Source of the DNA: a virus
Direction: 5' to 3' (one strand)
Virus record (IMG/VR): IMGVR_UViG_3300009151_004315
Location: 1-64,000 of that record
DNA length: 64,000 nucleotides
Every line of letters begins with the position of its first letter. The first letter of the stretch is position 1. Of the stretch, positions 39,552-45,794 are shown piece after piece. The notes under the pieces were generated by a model. The model was not told the DNA's origin. It saw only the letters and a list, made by a program, of their open reading frames with translations, and ran no database searches. The position numbers and the translations under genes are program-made.

Positions 39552-40288
39552 ACAATAACCTTCACACGATTAAGTTGGGTACTATTGTCTCTATAACCTT
39601 TAACAGTACCATAAATGTCATACATCTTTCCTACGTCTAATTCACTCTTGTAAGCAAAGAATACAACTTGGTCATCACTAGTGATACCAGTAATAAAATT
39701 TACATTGTAAGTTTGCGAATATGCCGATCTTAATACTTCAACACTCGTTGATATTTTATTACCAACTTGACCAATAAAACCACCAGTAGAAAAGTTAATA
39801 CGCTGGTCTACTGTTTGACGTTTTACACCACGCTCATAGCAACTTGGCAAACTTGCAATTACTGCCAAATCATAAGTACCAGTGATAACCTCACGATTGG
39901 CAATCAACATAGCATTGTTATCAAACTCACTTAGTTGTTTACCTTGTAGTATTTTGAAAGTAAATGCCTGATAGAAAGCACGAACCTTTTTACCCTGTTC
40001 ACGGTCTTCGTCAGTAATCAATGTAGTATCAACCAACAAACTTTCAACAATCTGACGATTGGATAGTTTGTTTTGGCTCTTGTCGTCCTCGGTCAATACA
40101 CTCAGTTTAACATACGCACCATTTGTACGTTGTGCCTGACAGGCCGCGGCCCATACATCATCGGCATTAAGATTCAACACAACTTTTTTAGTGTTAGACC
40201 TTGCACGATATGGAGTAGTGTCATCAGCATGACCCATGCGTTGGATCTGACGACTAGTCATATTTGATACGTTAGCAAATCCGTACAT
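39548..40288 (-). CDS. Phage protein with predicted OB-fold C-terminus
   Basis: A 246-residue protein. The last ~80 residues (FIGQVGNKISTSVEVLRSAYSQTYNVNFITGITSDDQVVFFAYKSEL, GKMYDIYGTVKGYRDNSTQLNRVKVIV) show the strand order and G-x-V pattern of an OB fold, as in single-strand-binding modules. The N-terminal part is basic and includes NTKKVVLNLNADDVWAAACQAQ. A nucleic-acid-binding role is inferred. It follows the 40299 gene by 10 nt. Confidence 0.6.
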   Translation of the reverse strand: MYGFANVSNMTSRQIQRMGHADDTTPYRARSNTKKVVLNLNADDVWAAACQAQRTNGAYVKLSVLTEDDKSQNKLSNRQIVESLLVDTTLITDEDREQGKKVRAFYQAFTFKILQGKQLSEFDNNAMLIANREVITGTYDLAVIASLPSCYERGVKRQTVDQRINFSTGGFIGQVGNKISTSVEVLRSAYSQTYNVNFITGITSDDQVVFFAYKSELDVGKMYDIYGTVKGYRDNSTQLNRVKVIV

Positions 40289-40298
40289 AATTGTCTCC

Positions 40299-40556
40299 TT
40301 AAACGAATTCGTAAAACTTAACAGATGGGTCTAACTTTTGCAATTCTTTAGCCGCCATTGTCAATTCCTTGTAGCGTTTCTGAACCAGACTACGGGGCAG
40401 TTCACCATCACAAGTCAAATTCTCGGGACTCAAATCACTATCGATTGAATCGGCAATCTTTTGACGGTCAGTAGCATTGTCTAATGTAAGTTCTTTGGCA
40501 CCAAAGATTGTAGCGTAAGCGTTCTTGCGAACCAGATATGTTTTTAATGCTGACAT
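40299..40556 (-). CDS. Small early protein of unknown function
   Basis: An 85-residue helical protein (MSALKTYLVRKNAYATIFGAKELTLDN) behind a sigma-70 promoter whose sequence and leader almost repeat those at 20016. No motif recognised. Confidence 0.65.
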   Translation of the reverse strand: MSALKTYLVRKNAYATIFGAKELTLDNATDRQKIADSIDSDLSPENLTCDGELPRSLVQKRYKELTMAAKELQKLDPSVKFYEFV

Positions 40557-40590
40557 TTTTAACTCCTGTTGTTTAACTGTTTAAGATTCT

Positions 40591-40619
40591 ATTATATACC
40601 CAAAACCATTTATCGTCAA
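40591..40619 (-). promoter_or_regulatory. Sigma-70 promoter (TTGACG-17-TATAAT)
   Basis: Minus-strand promoter before the 40299 gene; the leader (GTTTAACAACAGGAG type) copies the one at 20016. Confidence 0.85.
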
Positions 40620-40623
40620 CCTT

Positions 40624-40848
40624 TTAGCCACGAATTTCAAATGCAAATTCAGTGCCGGATCTAGTGACATAAATCTTACGGCCATAGACCGTGATATAAC
40701 CCCACTCACCGTCTTGGTAAATGTCGTGCGGGTCCTTTTCAATAGTGACATTACGGACTATTTCACAGAAACCATTGCGCCATGTAGGCAGTTTCTGCTT
40801 AAAATACTTATCGTTGTCACGTTGAACAATGAAGATTTTTGATTTCAT
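40624..40848 (-). CDS. Small early protein, probably from a leaderless mRNA
   Basis: A 74-residue basic protein from the ATG at 40848 (MKSKIFIVQRDNDKYFKQKLPTWRNGF). An upstream in-frame start would lie before the promoter and is unlikely. TATAAT ends 6 nt before this ATG, so transcription should begin at or next to the start codon. No ribosome-binding site. Function unknown. Confidence 0.65.
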   Translation of the reverse strand: MKSKIFIVQRDNDKYFKQKLPTWRNGFCEIVRNVTIEKDPHDIYQDGEWGYITVYGRKIYVTRSGTEFAFEIRG

Positions 40849-40854
40849 AAATGT

Positions 40855-40883
40855 ATTATACACCCAAATCCATTTATTGTCAA
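40855..40883 (-). promoter_or_regulatory. Perfect sigma-70 promoter, 6 nt before ATG
   Basis: TTGACA-17-TATAAT on the minus strand; six bases (ACATTT) separate TATAAT from the ATG at 40848. Confidence 0.85.
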
Positions 40884-41146
40884 ATTTTGTATGAGCAATA
40901 ACCACGGATTTTGCTTTGCTTATTGGTAAAACTCTCATTGAATTTTACTTCATAACCCTTGGATTTAAGAGCCGTCATCAGTGTTGACAGGTCACAGTCT
41001 TCCTCAAGGAAAGCATTAGTACCATTTTGGTAACTGTAAGGGGTGATTTTATCAGCGATACCAAGACTGACCAACTTAGCTTTGGGGAAGCGAGCCCAGG
41101 CGTGTCCGGGGTCACCAAATACTTTGATAGAGATTTTCTTTGTCAT
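40880..41146 (-). CDS. Small early phage protein
   Basis: An 88-residue protein (ISIKVFGDPGHAWARFPKAKLVSLGIADKITPYSYQNG) with an acidic loop (AFLEEDCDLS) and basic end. The GDPGHAWA motif is one I associate with unnamed proteins of several phages. It stands behind its own perfect promoter. Function unknown. Confidence 0.7.
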   Translation of the reverse strand: MTKKISIKVFGDPGHAWARFPKAKLVSLGIADKITPYSYQNGTNAFLEEDCDLSTLMTALKSKGYEVKFNESFTNKQSKIRGYCSYKI

Positions 41147-41179
41147 TTCATAGTCCTTTATTTAACTGTCTAAGACTCT

Positions 41180-41208
41180 ATTATAGCACAGTGTCCATTT
41201 AATGTCAA
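41180..41208 (-). promoter_or_regulatory. Perfect sigma-70 promoter
   Basis: TTGACA-17-TATAAT on the minus strand before the 40880 gene. Confidence 0.9.
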
Positions 41209-41217
41209 ATTTTAGGT

Positions 41218-41245
41218 AAAAAAAGCCCCAAAAACAGGGGCATTT
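41218..41245 (-). terminator. Rho-independent terminator
   Basis: On the minus strand GCCCC-TGTTTTT-GGGGC followed by seven T, 16 nt after the stop of the 41262 gene. Confidence 0.9.
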
Positions 41246-41261
41246 TTATGAACTAAAAGTA

Positions 41262-41531
41262 TTACTTTTTAGTAGTACCTTGGTTTACAAAACCGTACAT
41301 CTTTTCAGCAGTTTCAAGGATCTTGTCTAGACCAGGAAACTCTGGCATGTTTACTTTGTTAACAATTTGTCCGGTCTTCTCATCACGTTCGGCACTGACT
41401 TCCCAGCCCATGTATTTGGCATGATACTCTTGACCTACTAAGTCTTTAGCCATTGATAAAATATCGGTACGAATTTCGTAGCCATTTTTATTGAATTTAA
41501 CTTCTGGTAGTTTTGGTGTGTAGTCTGTCAT
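41262..41531 (-). CDS. Conserved small phage protein
   Basis: An 89-residue protein (EVKFNKNGYEIRTDILSMAKDLVGQEYHAKYMGWEVSAERDEKTG) with an alpha/beta pattern I associate with unnamed T4-like phage proteins. It is a single-gene unit with a sigma-70 promoter (41558) and a strong terminator. Function unknown. Confidence 0.72.
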   Translation of the reverse strand: MTDYTPKLPEVKFNKNGYEIRTDILSMAKDLVGQEYHAKYMGWEVSAERDEKTGQIVNKVNMPEFPGLDKILETAEKMYGFVNQGTTKK

Positions 41532-41554
41532 TTTATTTCCTTAAAAAGTGTGTG

Positions 41555-41656
41555 TTAATTGTAGTTTGTTTTGACTGGAATGTCAACGGGTTTTGGTAAT
41601 GTACCATGATTAACCCACTCCCAGTCTTCGTCAGTCATAGGTTGCCATTGATTCAT
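41555..41656 (-). CDS. Micro-protein, fourth of a coupled chain
   Basis: A 33-residue frame (MNQWQPMTDEDWEWVNHG), acidic and Trp-rich. Its ATG overlaps the stop of the 41653 frame (ATGA). Its end lies inside the promoter of the 41262 gene. It is supported mainly by the unbroken chain of overlaps. Confidence 0.45.
   Translation of the reverse strand: MNQWQPMTDEDWEWVNHGTLPKPVDIPVKTNYN
41558..41586 (-). promoter_or_regulatory. Sigma-70 promoter (TTGACA-17-TACAAT)
   Basis: Minus-strand promoter for the 41262 gene, inside the end of a micro-ORF. Confidence 0.8.
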
Positions 41657-41751
41657 ATCCAACCTTTAAATTCATTGTCAATGATTGGATGTACTTCCCA
41701 ACCTTCATTAGCCCATTTGAATAGCATGATTAGGTCGTTGATACATCTCAT
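41653..41751 (-). CDS. Micro-protein, third of a coupled chain
   Basis: A 32-residue frame (MRCINDLIMLFKWANEGWEV) joined to both neighbours by ATGA overlaps. One amphipathic helix is likely. Function unknown. Confidence 0.45.
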   Translation of the reverse strand: MRCINDLIMLFKWANEGWEVHPIIDNEFKGWI

Positions 41752-41831
41752 TTTACTTTGCCCGCTTTGTATACTTTAAAGTCTCGGACTGTTTGTACTA
41801 TTGATAATAGTAGTTGTTTGATTTTGTTCAT
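41748..41831 (-). CDS. Micro-protein, second of a coupled chain
   Basis: A 27-residue basic frame (MNKIKQLLLSIVQTVRDFKV) that could form a membrane-binding helix. ATGA overlaps with both neighbours. Confidence 0.45.
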   Translation of the reverse strand: MNKIKQLLLSIVQTVRDFKVYKAGKVK

Positions 41832-42022
41832 AGATACCTCTGTTGTGATTTTCTTTCAAATTCATTAGTCAACCGTTCAATATCACCAATATCCTTGGGA
41901 TTTTTACTATTGATATATTGCTCCAATTGACTACCATATGATTGGTTAGATAGCAATCCCAATAAAGGAATTGCTATGCCAATCACAGTCATTGTAATGA
42001 TTGTGAGTAATACTGATATCAT
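41828..42022 (-). CDS. Small membrane protein, first of a coupled chain
   Basis: A 64-residue protein from the ATG at 42022, just after the 42024 gene. One membrane helix (VLLTIITMTVIGIAIPLLGLL) precedes a charged tail. An ATGA overlap links it to the micro-ORFs downstream. Confidence 0.62.
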   Translation of the reverse strand: MISVLLTIITMTVIGIAIPLLGLLSNQSYGSQLEQYINSKNPKDIGDIERLTNEFERKSQQRYL

Positions 42023-42023
42023 A

Positions 42024-42293
42024 TTACTTAGATTTTTTTGTATTGAAAGCAGGAACCATTGCTTTGAATTGGTCACTCATTTCTGTGTAGAAATCTTTGC
42101 TTGTGAAAATCATACCCATAGCCATCATAGATTGCATTCCTGCATCTGCGGCTTGTTTTGTATATTTTGATTGTGCATCAACAAATGTAATCATTGCTGA
42201 TTTGATGCCGTCGTGTTGAACTGTTTGTTCTACGAATTTCTTTTTAAAGTCTGAAACGCCGTCAATAAAGGCGTAAGTTGCTGTGTTAAACAT
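42024..42293 (-). CDS. Helical protein, possibly phasin-like
   Basis: An 89-residue all-helical, Met- and Lys-rich protein (FNTATYAFIDGVSDFKKKFVEQTVQHDGIKSAMITFVDAQSKYTKQAADAG). The pattern F-V-D-A-Q-x-x-Y/F-T-K-Q recalls phasins, which coat polyester granules in proteobacteria, but the match is by eye and weak. A late-type box (42356) and GGAG precede it. Other coiled structural roles are as likely. Confidence 0.6.
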   Translation of the reverse strand: MFNTATYAFIDGVSDFKKKFVEQTVQHDGIKSAMITFVDAQSKYTKQAADAGMQSMMAMGMIFTSKDFYTEMSDQFKAMVPAFNTKKSK

Positions 42294-42355
42294 TTTATAT
42301 CTCCTATGTGTGTGTTTAAAATTGAGTTTTTATGAAGAACTCGTAACTTCATATA

Positions 42356-42363
42356 TATTTATG
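42356..42363 (-). promoter_or_regulatory. T4-like late promoter box (CATAAATA)
   Basis: CATAAATA on the minus strand, about 62 nt before the ATG at 42293; it overlaps the stop of the 42365 gene. Confidence 0.45.
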
Positions 42364-42364
42364 C

Positions 42365-42670
42365 CTAGTCATATATTTCTCTATATTTCGACATAGCCAT
42401 TTCTCTAGCCAGAAACAATCTTAATTGTACATAATCACTTAATTCCTCATCGTCATGTAAAGACGTTTCAATCTTTAATATGATACGACGGGAATTAACT
42501 AATATGTCCTCATCATCAATTAGAACCTGATTTGGATCAAGTCCCCAAGTCCTAATTGCTATGAGTCTATATGGATTACTTCTTAGGAGCTTCGGCTTTT
42601 TTATCTTCGGCTTTTGCTGGGGCTGGACTAGCAGGCTTTGCGTCACTTTTAGTGTCTGCCTTGGGAGCAT
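42365..42670 (-). CDS. Unknown protein with unclear start
   Basis: The longest frame is 101 residues, but its only ATG (42670) lies deep inside the 42576 gene in another frame. The convincing coding part is the last ~60 residues (IRTWGLDPNQVLIDDEDILVNSRRIILKIETSLHDDEELSDYVQLRLFLAREMAMSKYREIYD), and no ATG, GTG or TTG starts it there. It may use a rare start such as ATT/ATA just after the 42576 stop, be fused by frameshift, or have lost its start. Function unknown. Confidence 0.45.
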   Translation of the reverse strand: MLPRQTLKVTQSLLVQPQQKPKIKKPKLLRSNPYRLIAIRTWGLDPNQVLIDDEDILVNSRRIILKIETSLHDDEELSDYVQLRLFLAREMAMSKYREIYD

Positions 42671-42845
42671 CCTTTTTCTTAGCTAATTTCATTTCAGCTT
42701 TTGGAGCTTCTGTTTTAGCAGGTGCAGCCGGTGCTACTGCTGCCGGAGTAGTAGTTGCTGGGGCTGTAGTTGCTTTTGCTGGCTCAGCGGCAAAAGCTGT
42801 TGCTACTGATAATGTTGTGATTAGGGCGATTGCTAATGTTTTCAT
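42576..42845 (-). CDS. Secreted Ala/Pro/Lys-rich protein
   Basis: An 89-residue protein with a signal peptide (KTLAIALITTLSVATAFA, cut before AEPAK). The mature part is a low-complexity chain of Ala, Pro, Thr, then Lys/Glu (AAPAKTEAPKAEMKLAKKKDAPK) and is probably disordered in the periplasm. It recalls periplasmic filler or linker proteins of bacteria. AAAGGAAAC precedes the ATG. Function unknown. Confidence 0.68.
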   Translation of the reverse strand: MKTLAIALITTLSVATAFAAEPAKATTAPATTTPAAVAPAAPAKTEAPKAEMKLAKKKDAPKADTKSDAKPASPAPAKAEDKKAEAPKK

Positions 42846-42922
42846 TTTAAGTTTCCTTTAAGTTAATGAAGTAGATTTATGTGTCTACATATATATAACG
42901 CAGTAGCTATTGATTCCGTTGA

Positions 42923-42930
42923 CATAAATA
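42923..42930 (+). promoter_or_regulatory. T4-like late promoter box 6 nt before ATG
   Basis: CATAAATA, six bases (CATATT), then the ATG at 42937 on the plus strand. Predicts a leaderless mRNA. Confidence 0.6.
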
Positions 42931-42936
42931 CATATT

Positions 42937-43428
42937 ATGTTATATATATCTTATCAAGGAATCTACGATGGCCAAGACTATGAAAGTGCCAATACTCCCA
43001 AACAAATAAACAAAGCATTGGGTAAAGGCTATAGTTGTTTAATAGACGTTTGGAGAGTAGACAACAAATTGTATGTAGGAAATGGTCAACCGTTAATTGA
43101 AGTAACCGAGAAATATATACAGGGTAATAGATTTTGGATTAATGCTGTAAACACTGATATGCAAGATTGGATAGCTACACAATCAAGTACATTGTATCCA
43201 AACTACTTTAATTTTGCGGCAAGTACCCCGCCCCCACCATATGCTACTGCTAGTAATGGGAAACTGATTACTCCCGGAACTGTACCTATCAATAGTAATA
43301 GTGTTATGTTTTTACCAGAGATAAACGACCGTAGCTTATATACTATGGTTAAGGTAAAAAGCTACGGAATATGTAGCGGATTTTTAACCCTTATTAAACG
43401 TATGCGTAATGAAGGTGTTTGGTATTAA
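42937..43428 (+). CDS. PLC/GDPD-like barrel-start protein of unknown function
   Basis: A 163-residue protein. The opening LYISYQGIYDGQDYESANTPKQINKALGKGYSCLIDVWRVDNKLYVGNGQP follows the order of a phosphodiesterase (PLC/GDPD-like) barrel start: HRG-type strand, N-T-P, then x-D-V-W and YxGH. The catalytic His residues are replaced (YQG for HRG, YVGNG for the usual YLGHD). The family is known from phages and some bacteria; this copy is probably inactive or altered. The second half is Pro/Asn-rich and unknown. It is the only plus-strand gene between 26.6 and 51.2 kb. Confidence 0.6.
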   Translation: MLYISYQGIYDGQDYESANTPKQINKALGKGYSCLIDVWRVDNKLYVGNGQPLIEVTEKYIQGNRFWINAVNTDMQDWIATQSSTLYPNYFNFAASTPPPPYATASNGKLITPGTVPINSNSVMFLPEINDRSLYTMVKVKSYGICSGFLTLIKRMRNEGVWY

Positions 43429-43589
43429 CCACCACGCCCAGTACGTCTAACTACGCTAGCACCACCAAATCCTTTGCTAGGTTTGGGTGATTTTTGTTCT
43501 GTTTTCTTTCCATTAATCATTGGTGCATTTTTCTTTTTAGCTTCATTGGCTAAATTAATGAATGGATTTGGGTTTTTCTTTTCTGTCAT
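43425..43589 (-). CDS. Small basic protein
   Basis: A 54-residue frame (MTEKKNPNPFINLANEAKKKNAP ... SVVRRTGRGG), very basic and probably disordered. Its ATG overlaps the 43586 stop (ATGA), with AAAGGTAAG before it. It ends 4 nt inside the convergent 42937 gene. Function unknown; nucleic-acid binding is possible from charge. Confidence 0.6.
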   Translation of the reverse strand: MTEKKNPNPFINLANEAKKKNAPMINGKKTEQKSPKPSKGFGGASVVRRTGRGG

Positions 43590-43990
43590 TTTCTTACCTT
43601 TATTGAATCTAAGTAACTTACTATATCACCATATAGTTCAATCATCATAGCAATTTTGCTATCATATAATCTTATGTATGGTTTCTTTTTCTTACCTTCA
43701 ATCTTATTTACACCCAAGTAGAAGGGGCATTTGATTTTTTTATTAATCTCCATAACATAAGCATGTTCACTAGTTCCCTCTCTAAGTTTAAAATCAGATT
43801 GATAATATTCAATCTCTGCCATTCTAAAAATGAAATCTCCATATTCTGTTAGTCGTAATCCATCTTGTCTACCACTGATCCATATACGCATCATTAAATT
43901 ATCCGCAGTGGAATCAATGCTTTTATTAGCAGGTAGTTCGGCCAATACGGCTTCGGTTATAATTTGTTTGATTGACTTACGATTAGTCAT
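43586..43990 (-). CDS. Conserved phage protein of unknown function
   Basis: A 134-residue basic protein (SIKQIITEAVLAELPANKS ... SGRQDGLRLTEYGDFIFRMAEIEYYQSDF). The GLRLTxxG block looks like the wing-side of a small helical DNA-binding unit and recurs in phages. It ends in IRLYDSKIAMMIELYGDIVSYLD. It overlaps the 43983 gene by 8 nt. Role unknown. Confidence 0.65.
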   Translation of the reverse strand: MTNRKSIKQIITEAVLAELPANKSIDSTADNLMMRIWISGRQDGLRLTEYGDFIFRMAEIEYYQSDFKLREGTSEHAYVMEINKKIKCPFYLGVNKIEGKKKKPYIRLYDSKIAMMIELYGDIVSYLDSIKVRK

Positions 43991-44276
43991 CTGGATAAAC
44001 TTTTTGGCCGTTGTTCATAAAAACGACACTAAATTTATCAGTTTTGAATTGTGCGTTTAATTTACGACACAGGTTCCTAGCGTGACCAGGATTGCTGAAG
44101 CTAGTTTTTTTATATTTTGGAGTTGCATCCGGATCTTGATAATGTTGGCTTTTTAAATTGATAGGTTGGTTATCATAGAAGACAGCCCAAATTCCTGCAG
44201 CCTCAACAATTTGATCGCACTTGTATGTATTCTTATCTACGATTTCTAACAAAATCTTTGGTTGTGTCCTAGACAT
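43983..44276 (-). CDS. Small unknown protein
   Basis: A 97-residue basic alpha/beta protein (PKILLEIVDKNTYKCDQIVEAAGIWAVFYDNQPINLKS ... NPGHARNLCRKLNAQF). It shares one base with the 44276 gene. No known motif. Confidence 0.62.
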   Translation of the reverse strand: MSRTQPKILLEIVDKNTYKCDQIVEAAGIWAVFYDNQPINLKSQHYQDPDATPKYKKTSFSNPGHARNLCRKLNAQFKTDKFSVVFMNNGQKVYPDD

Positions 44277-44470
44277 TAAAATCTACCGCCGTTAATTTCT
44301 AGTTGAATAACATTATCATCGGTTGCTTTTTTGGTATTAAGTAACTCATAATTTTCTGCTATTAACTTAGCTATCTCATCACGCAATGTTCTAGCCTCAT
44401 CTATGGGCAAAACTAAATTAGTCCCCTTAGTGGCTGAAACCTTGTCAATGAAACGCTTTATAATAATCAT
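44276..44470 (-). CDS. Small conserved phage protein
   Basis: A 64-residue protein (IKRFIDKVSATKGTNLVLPIDEARTLRDEIAKLIAENYELL) with a beta start and a coiled helix. A GATAAATA box ends 4 nt before its ATG, but this overlaps the end of the 44467 gene and may be chance. Function unknown. Confidence 0.65.
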   Translation of the reverse strand: MIIIKRFIDKVSATKGTNLVLPIDEARTLRDEIAKLIAENYELLNTKKATDDNVIQLEINGGRF

Positions 44471-44934
44471 ACATTATTTATCAAGGCCTCAGCTTCTTCT
44501 TCAGTTTTAAACGGACCTTGATACTGATAACGCTGGATAAAGATGTATTTAGGGCAAAAAATTGATTTTTCTTCACTACCTTGCTTAAATGTGTACCATC
44601 CTGCGGCATGATAGCACTTACTTTTGGGAGTTTTAGTAAACAAATGTAATTTGCGTTTGATATCTAATACTGAATTATATACCTTATTTGTTGTGGGATA
44701 TTCATTGAATGGTACTTCTTTCTTATCACTACTAAATTTACTGAAGGTTAGAAATTCAATATTTGCTATTTTTTTAATAGTTTTTGTATTTTTGTAATGT
44801 GTTTTATTTCCGTTAAGTTTTACCTCAAATCCAGATCCATCAGCAAGTACATTGCCGACTTTCTCTGTACCATCAGTAACAATCCAGAATTGATTTTTAA
44901 CTACAGGTTTTGCAATTAATGTTTTATTAGTCAT
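44467..44934 (-). CDS. Conserved phage protein of unknown function
   Basis: A 155-residue basic protein starting MTNKTLIAKPVVKNQFWIVTDGTEKVGNVLADGSGFEVKLNG, a beta-rich pattern I associate with T4-like aquatic phages. The second half has HAAGWYTFKQGSEEKSIFCPKYIFIQRYQYQGPF. Both ends overlap neighbours by 4 nt. No enzyme motif. Confidence 0.7.
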   Translation of the reverse strand: MTNKTLIAKPVVKNQFWIVTDGTEKVGNVLADGSGFEVKLNGNKTHYKNTKTIKKIANIEFLTFSKFSSDKKEVPFNEYPTTNKVYNSVLDIKRKLHLFTKTPKSKCYHAAGWYTFKQGSEEKSIFCPKYIFIQRYQYQGPFKTEEEAEALINNV

Positions 44935-45209
44935 TTTTTTCTTTTCTTTGTTTCAGGTTCATCGTCAAAATTTGTTAATCGTGTGACACCCTTATGCGTA
45001 CATATTAACACATTTGTATATCTATTGTCAACCTTTAAAGGTAAATCTAAATGAATATGTAATTCAGGACCTCGAACTTCACTAATTACAGTATCATTGC
45101 CCACACTACCTATCCAACGTATTTTACCATACATCCCGGTCACTCTAGCCATAAATTCATATTTAGGCTTATATCTATGTTGTTCGAAATATTCAGCTAG
45201 ACTTGCCAT
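44931..45209 (-). CDS. Small beta-rich unknown protein
   Basis: A 92-residue protein (YEFMARVTGMYGKIRWIGSVGNDTVISEVRGPELHIHLDLPL) with the strand density of a small beta barrel and a KKRKK tail. It overlaps neighbours on both sides. Function unknown. Confidence 0.62.
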   Translation of the reverse strand: MASLAEYFEQHRYKPKYEFMARVTGMYGKIRWIGSVGNDTVISEVRGPELHIHLDLPLKVDNRYTNVLICTHKGVTRLTNFDDEPETKKRKK

Positions 45210-45393
45210 TTTTTAATTCCATAACAGGTGCAATATTATTATCAAAAATCTGAGCCATTGTCTTATACAATCCTTTACGCTCGTCCGGCGTCATTCCTGC
45301 TACCCAGGGAGGACCATTTGGATCTTTATCTAATCCATAATCATGTCGATATGTATAACACATATCAGTAATGACTTCTTCCCGTGATTTCAT
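45193..45393 (-). CDS. Small unknown protein
   Basis: A 66-residue protein (REEVITDMCYTYRHDYGLDKDPNGPPWVAGMTPDERKGLYKTMAQIFDNN), helical, with a Pro/Gly turn. It shares one base with the 45393 gene. No family known. Confidence 0.6.
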   Translation of the reverse strand: MKSREEVITDMCYTYRHDYGLDKDPNGPPWVAGMTPDERKGLYKTMAQIFDNNIAPVMELKNGKSS

Positions 45394-45590
45394 TATAGTT
45401 GAAACTTTTTCAAGTACTCTTTAGCCAAATTATAATCTTCTACAACTGGCTCATCTAACATTTTTCTGTATTCAATAATGATTTCCATAGCATAGGCCTG
45501 ATCCTCATCTTCTAATGAGTACCACCACTCTTGTAATTCTTCCGGTGTTTTGTTTAAAATATATTGTAAGTTGTTGTAATCTCTACTCAT
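45393..45590 (-). CDS. Small acidic helical protein
   Basis: A 65-residue acidic protein (DYNNLQYILNKTPEELQEWWYSLEDEDQAYAMEIIIEYRKML). Two to three helices; no known motif. Confidence 0.6.
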   Translation of the reverse strand: MSRDYNNLQYILNKTPEELQEWWYSLEDEDQAYAMEIIIEYRKMLDEPVVEDYNLAKEYLKKFQL

Positions 45591-45599
45591 ATTATTCTC

Positions 45600-45794
45600 C
45601 TAGTTTTCCCAAGTTTCAAATCCAAAATGTTTTTTAATCAAATCATTAGCCTTGTACGGTTCTGCATTATCAGCAATATCAGCACATTCCTTGACAATCA
45701 ACTCGGCTAACTTTCCTACATTGTCAACATTCATCCATTTGCCACTAACGTCGGTTCCCACTTGTGTAATCAATTCTTTAATTCGTTCACTCAT
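45600..45794 (-). CDS. FAELIV-family small protein
   Basis: A 64-residue paralogue (SERIKELITQVGTDVSGK, VGKLAELIVKECADIADNAEPYKANDLIKKHFGF). It is nearly identical in pattern to the C-terminal part of the 37339 protein, including ADNAEP and DLIKKHFG. Coupled by ATGA to the FEN nuclease gene. Function unknown. Confidence 0.7.
   Translation of the reverse strand: MSERIKELITQVGTDVSGKWMNVDNVGKLAELIVKECADIADNAEPYKANDLIKKHFGFETWEN

Noticed and set aside
42300-42352. Upstream micro-ORF beginning three bases after the CATAAATA box at 42356
   Set aside because: It would overlap the whole start of the 42024 gene in another frame, and that gene has its own GGAG site; not enough support.
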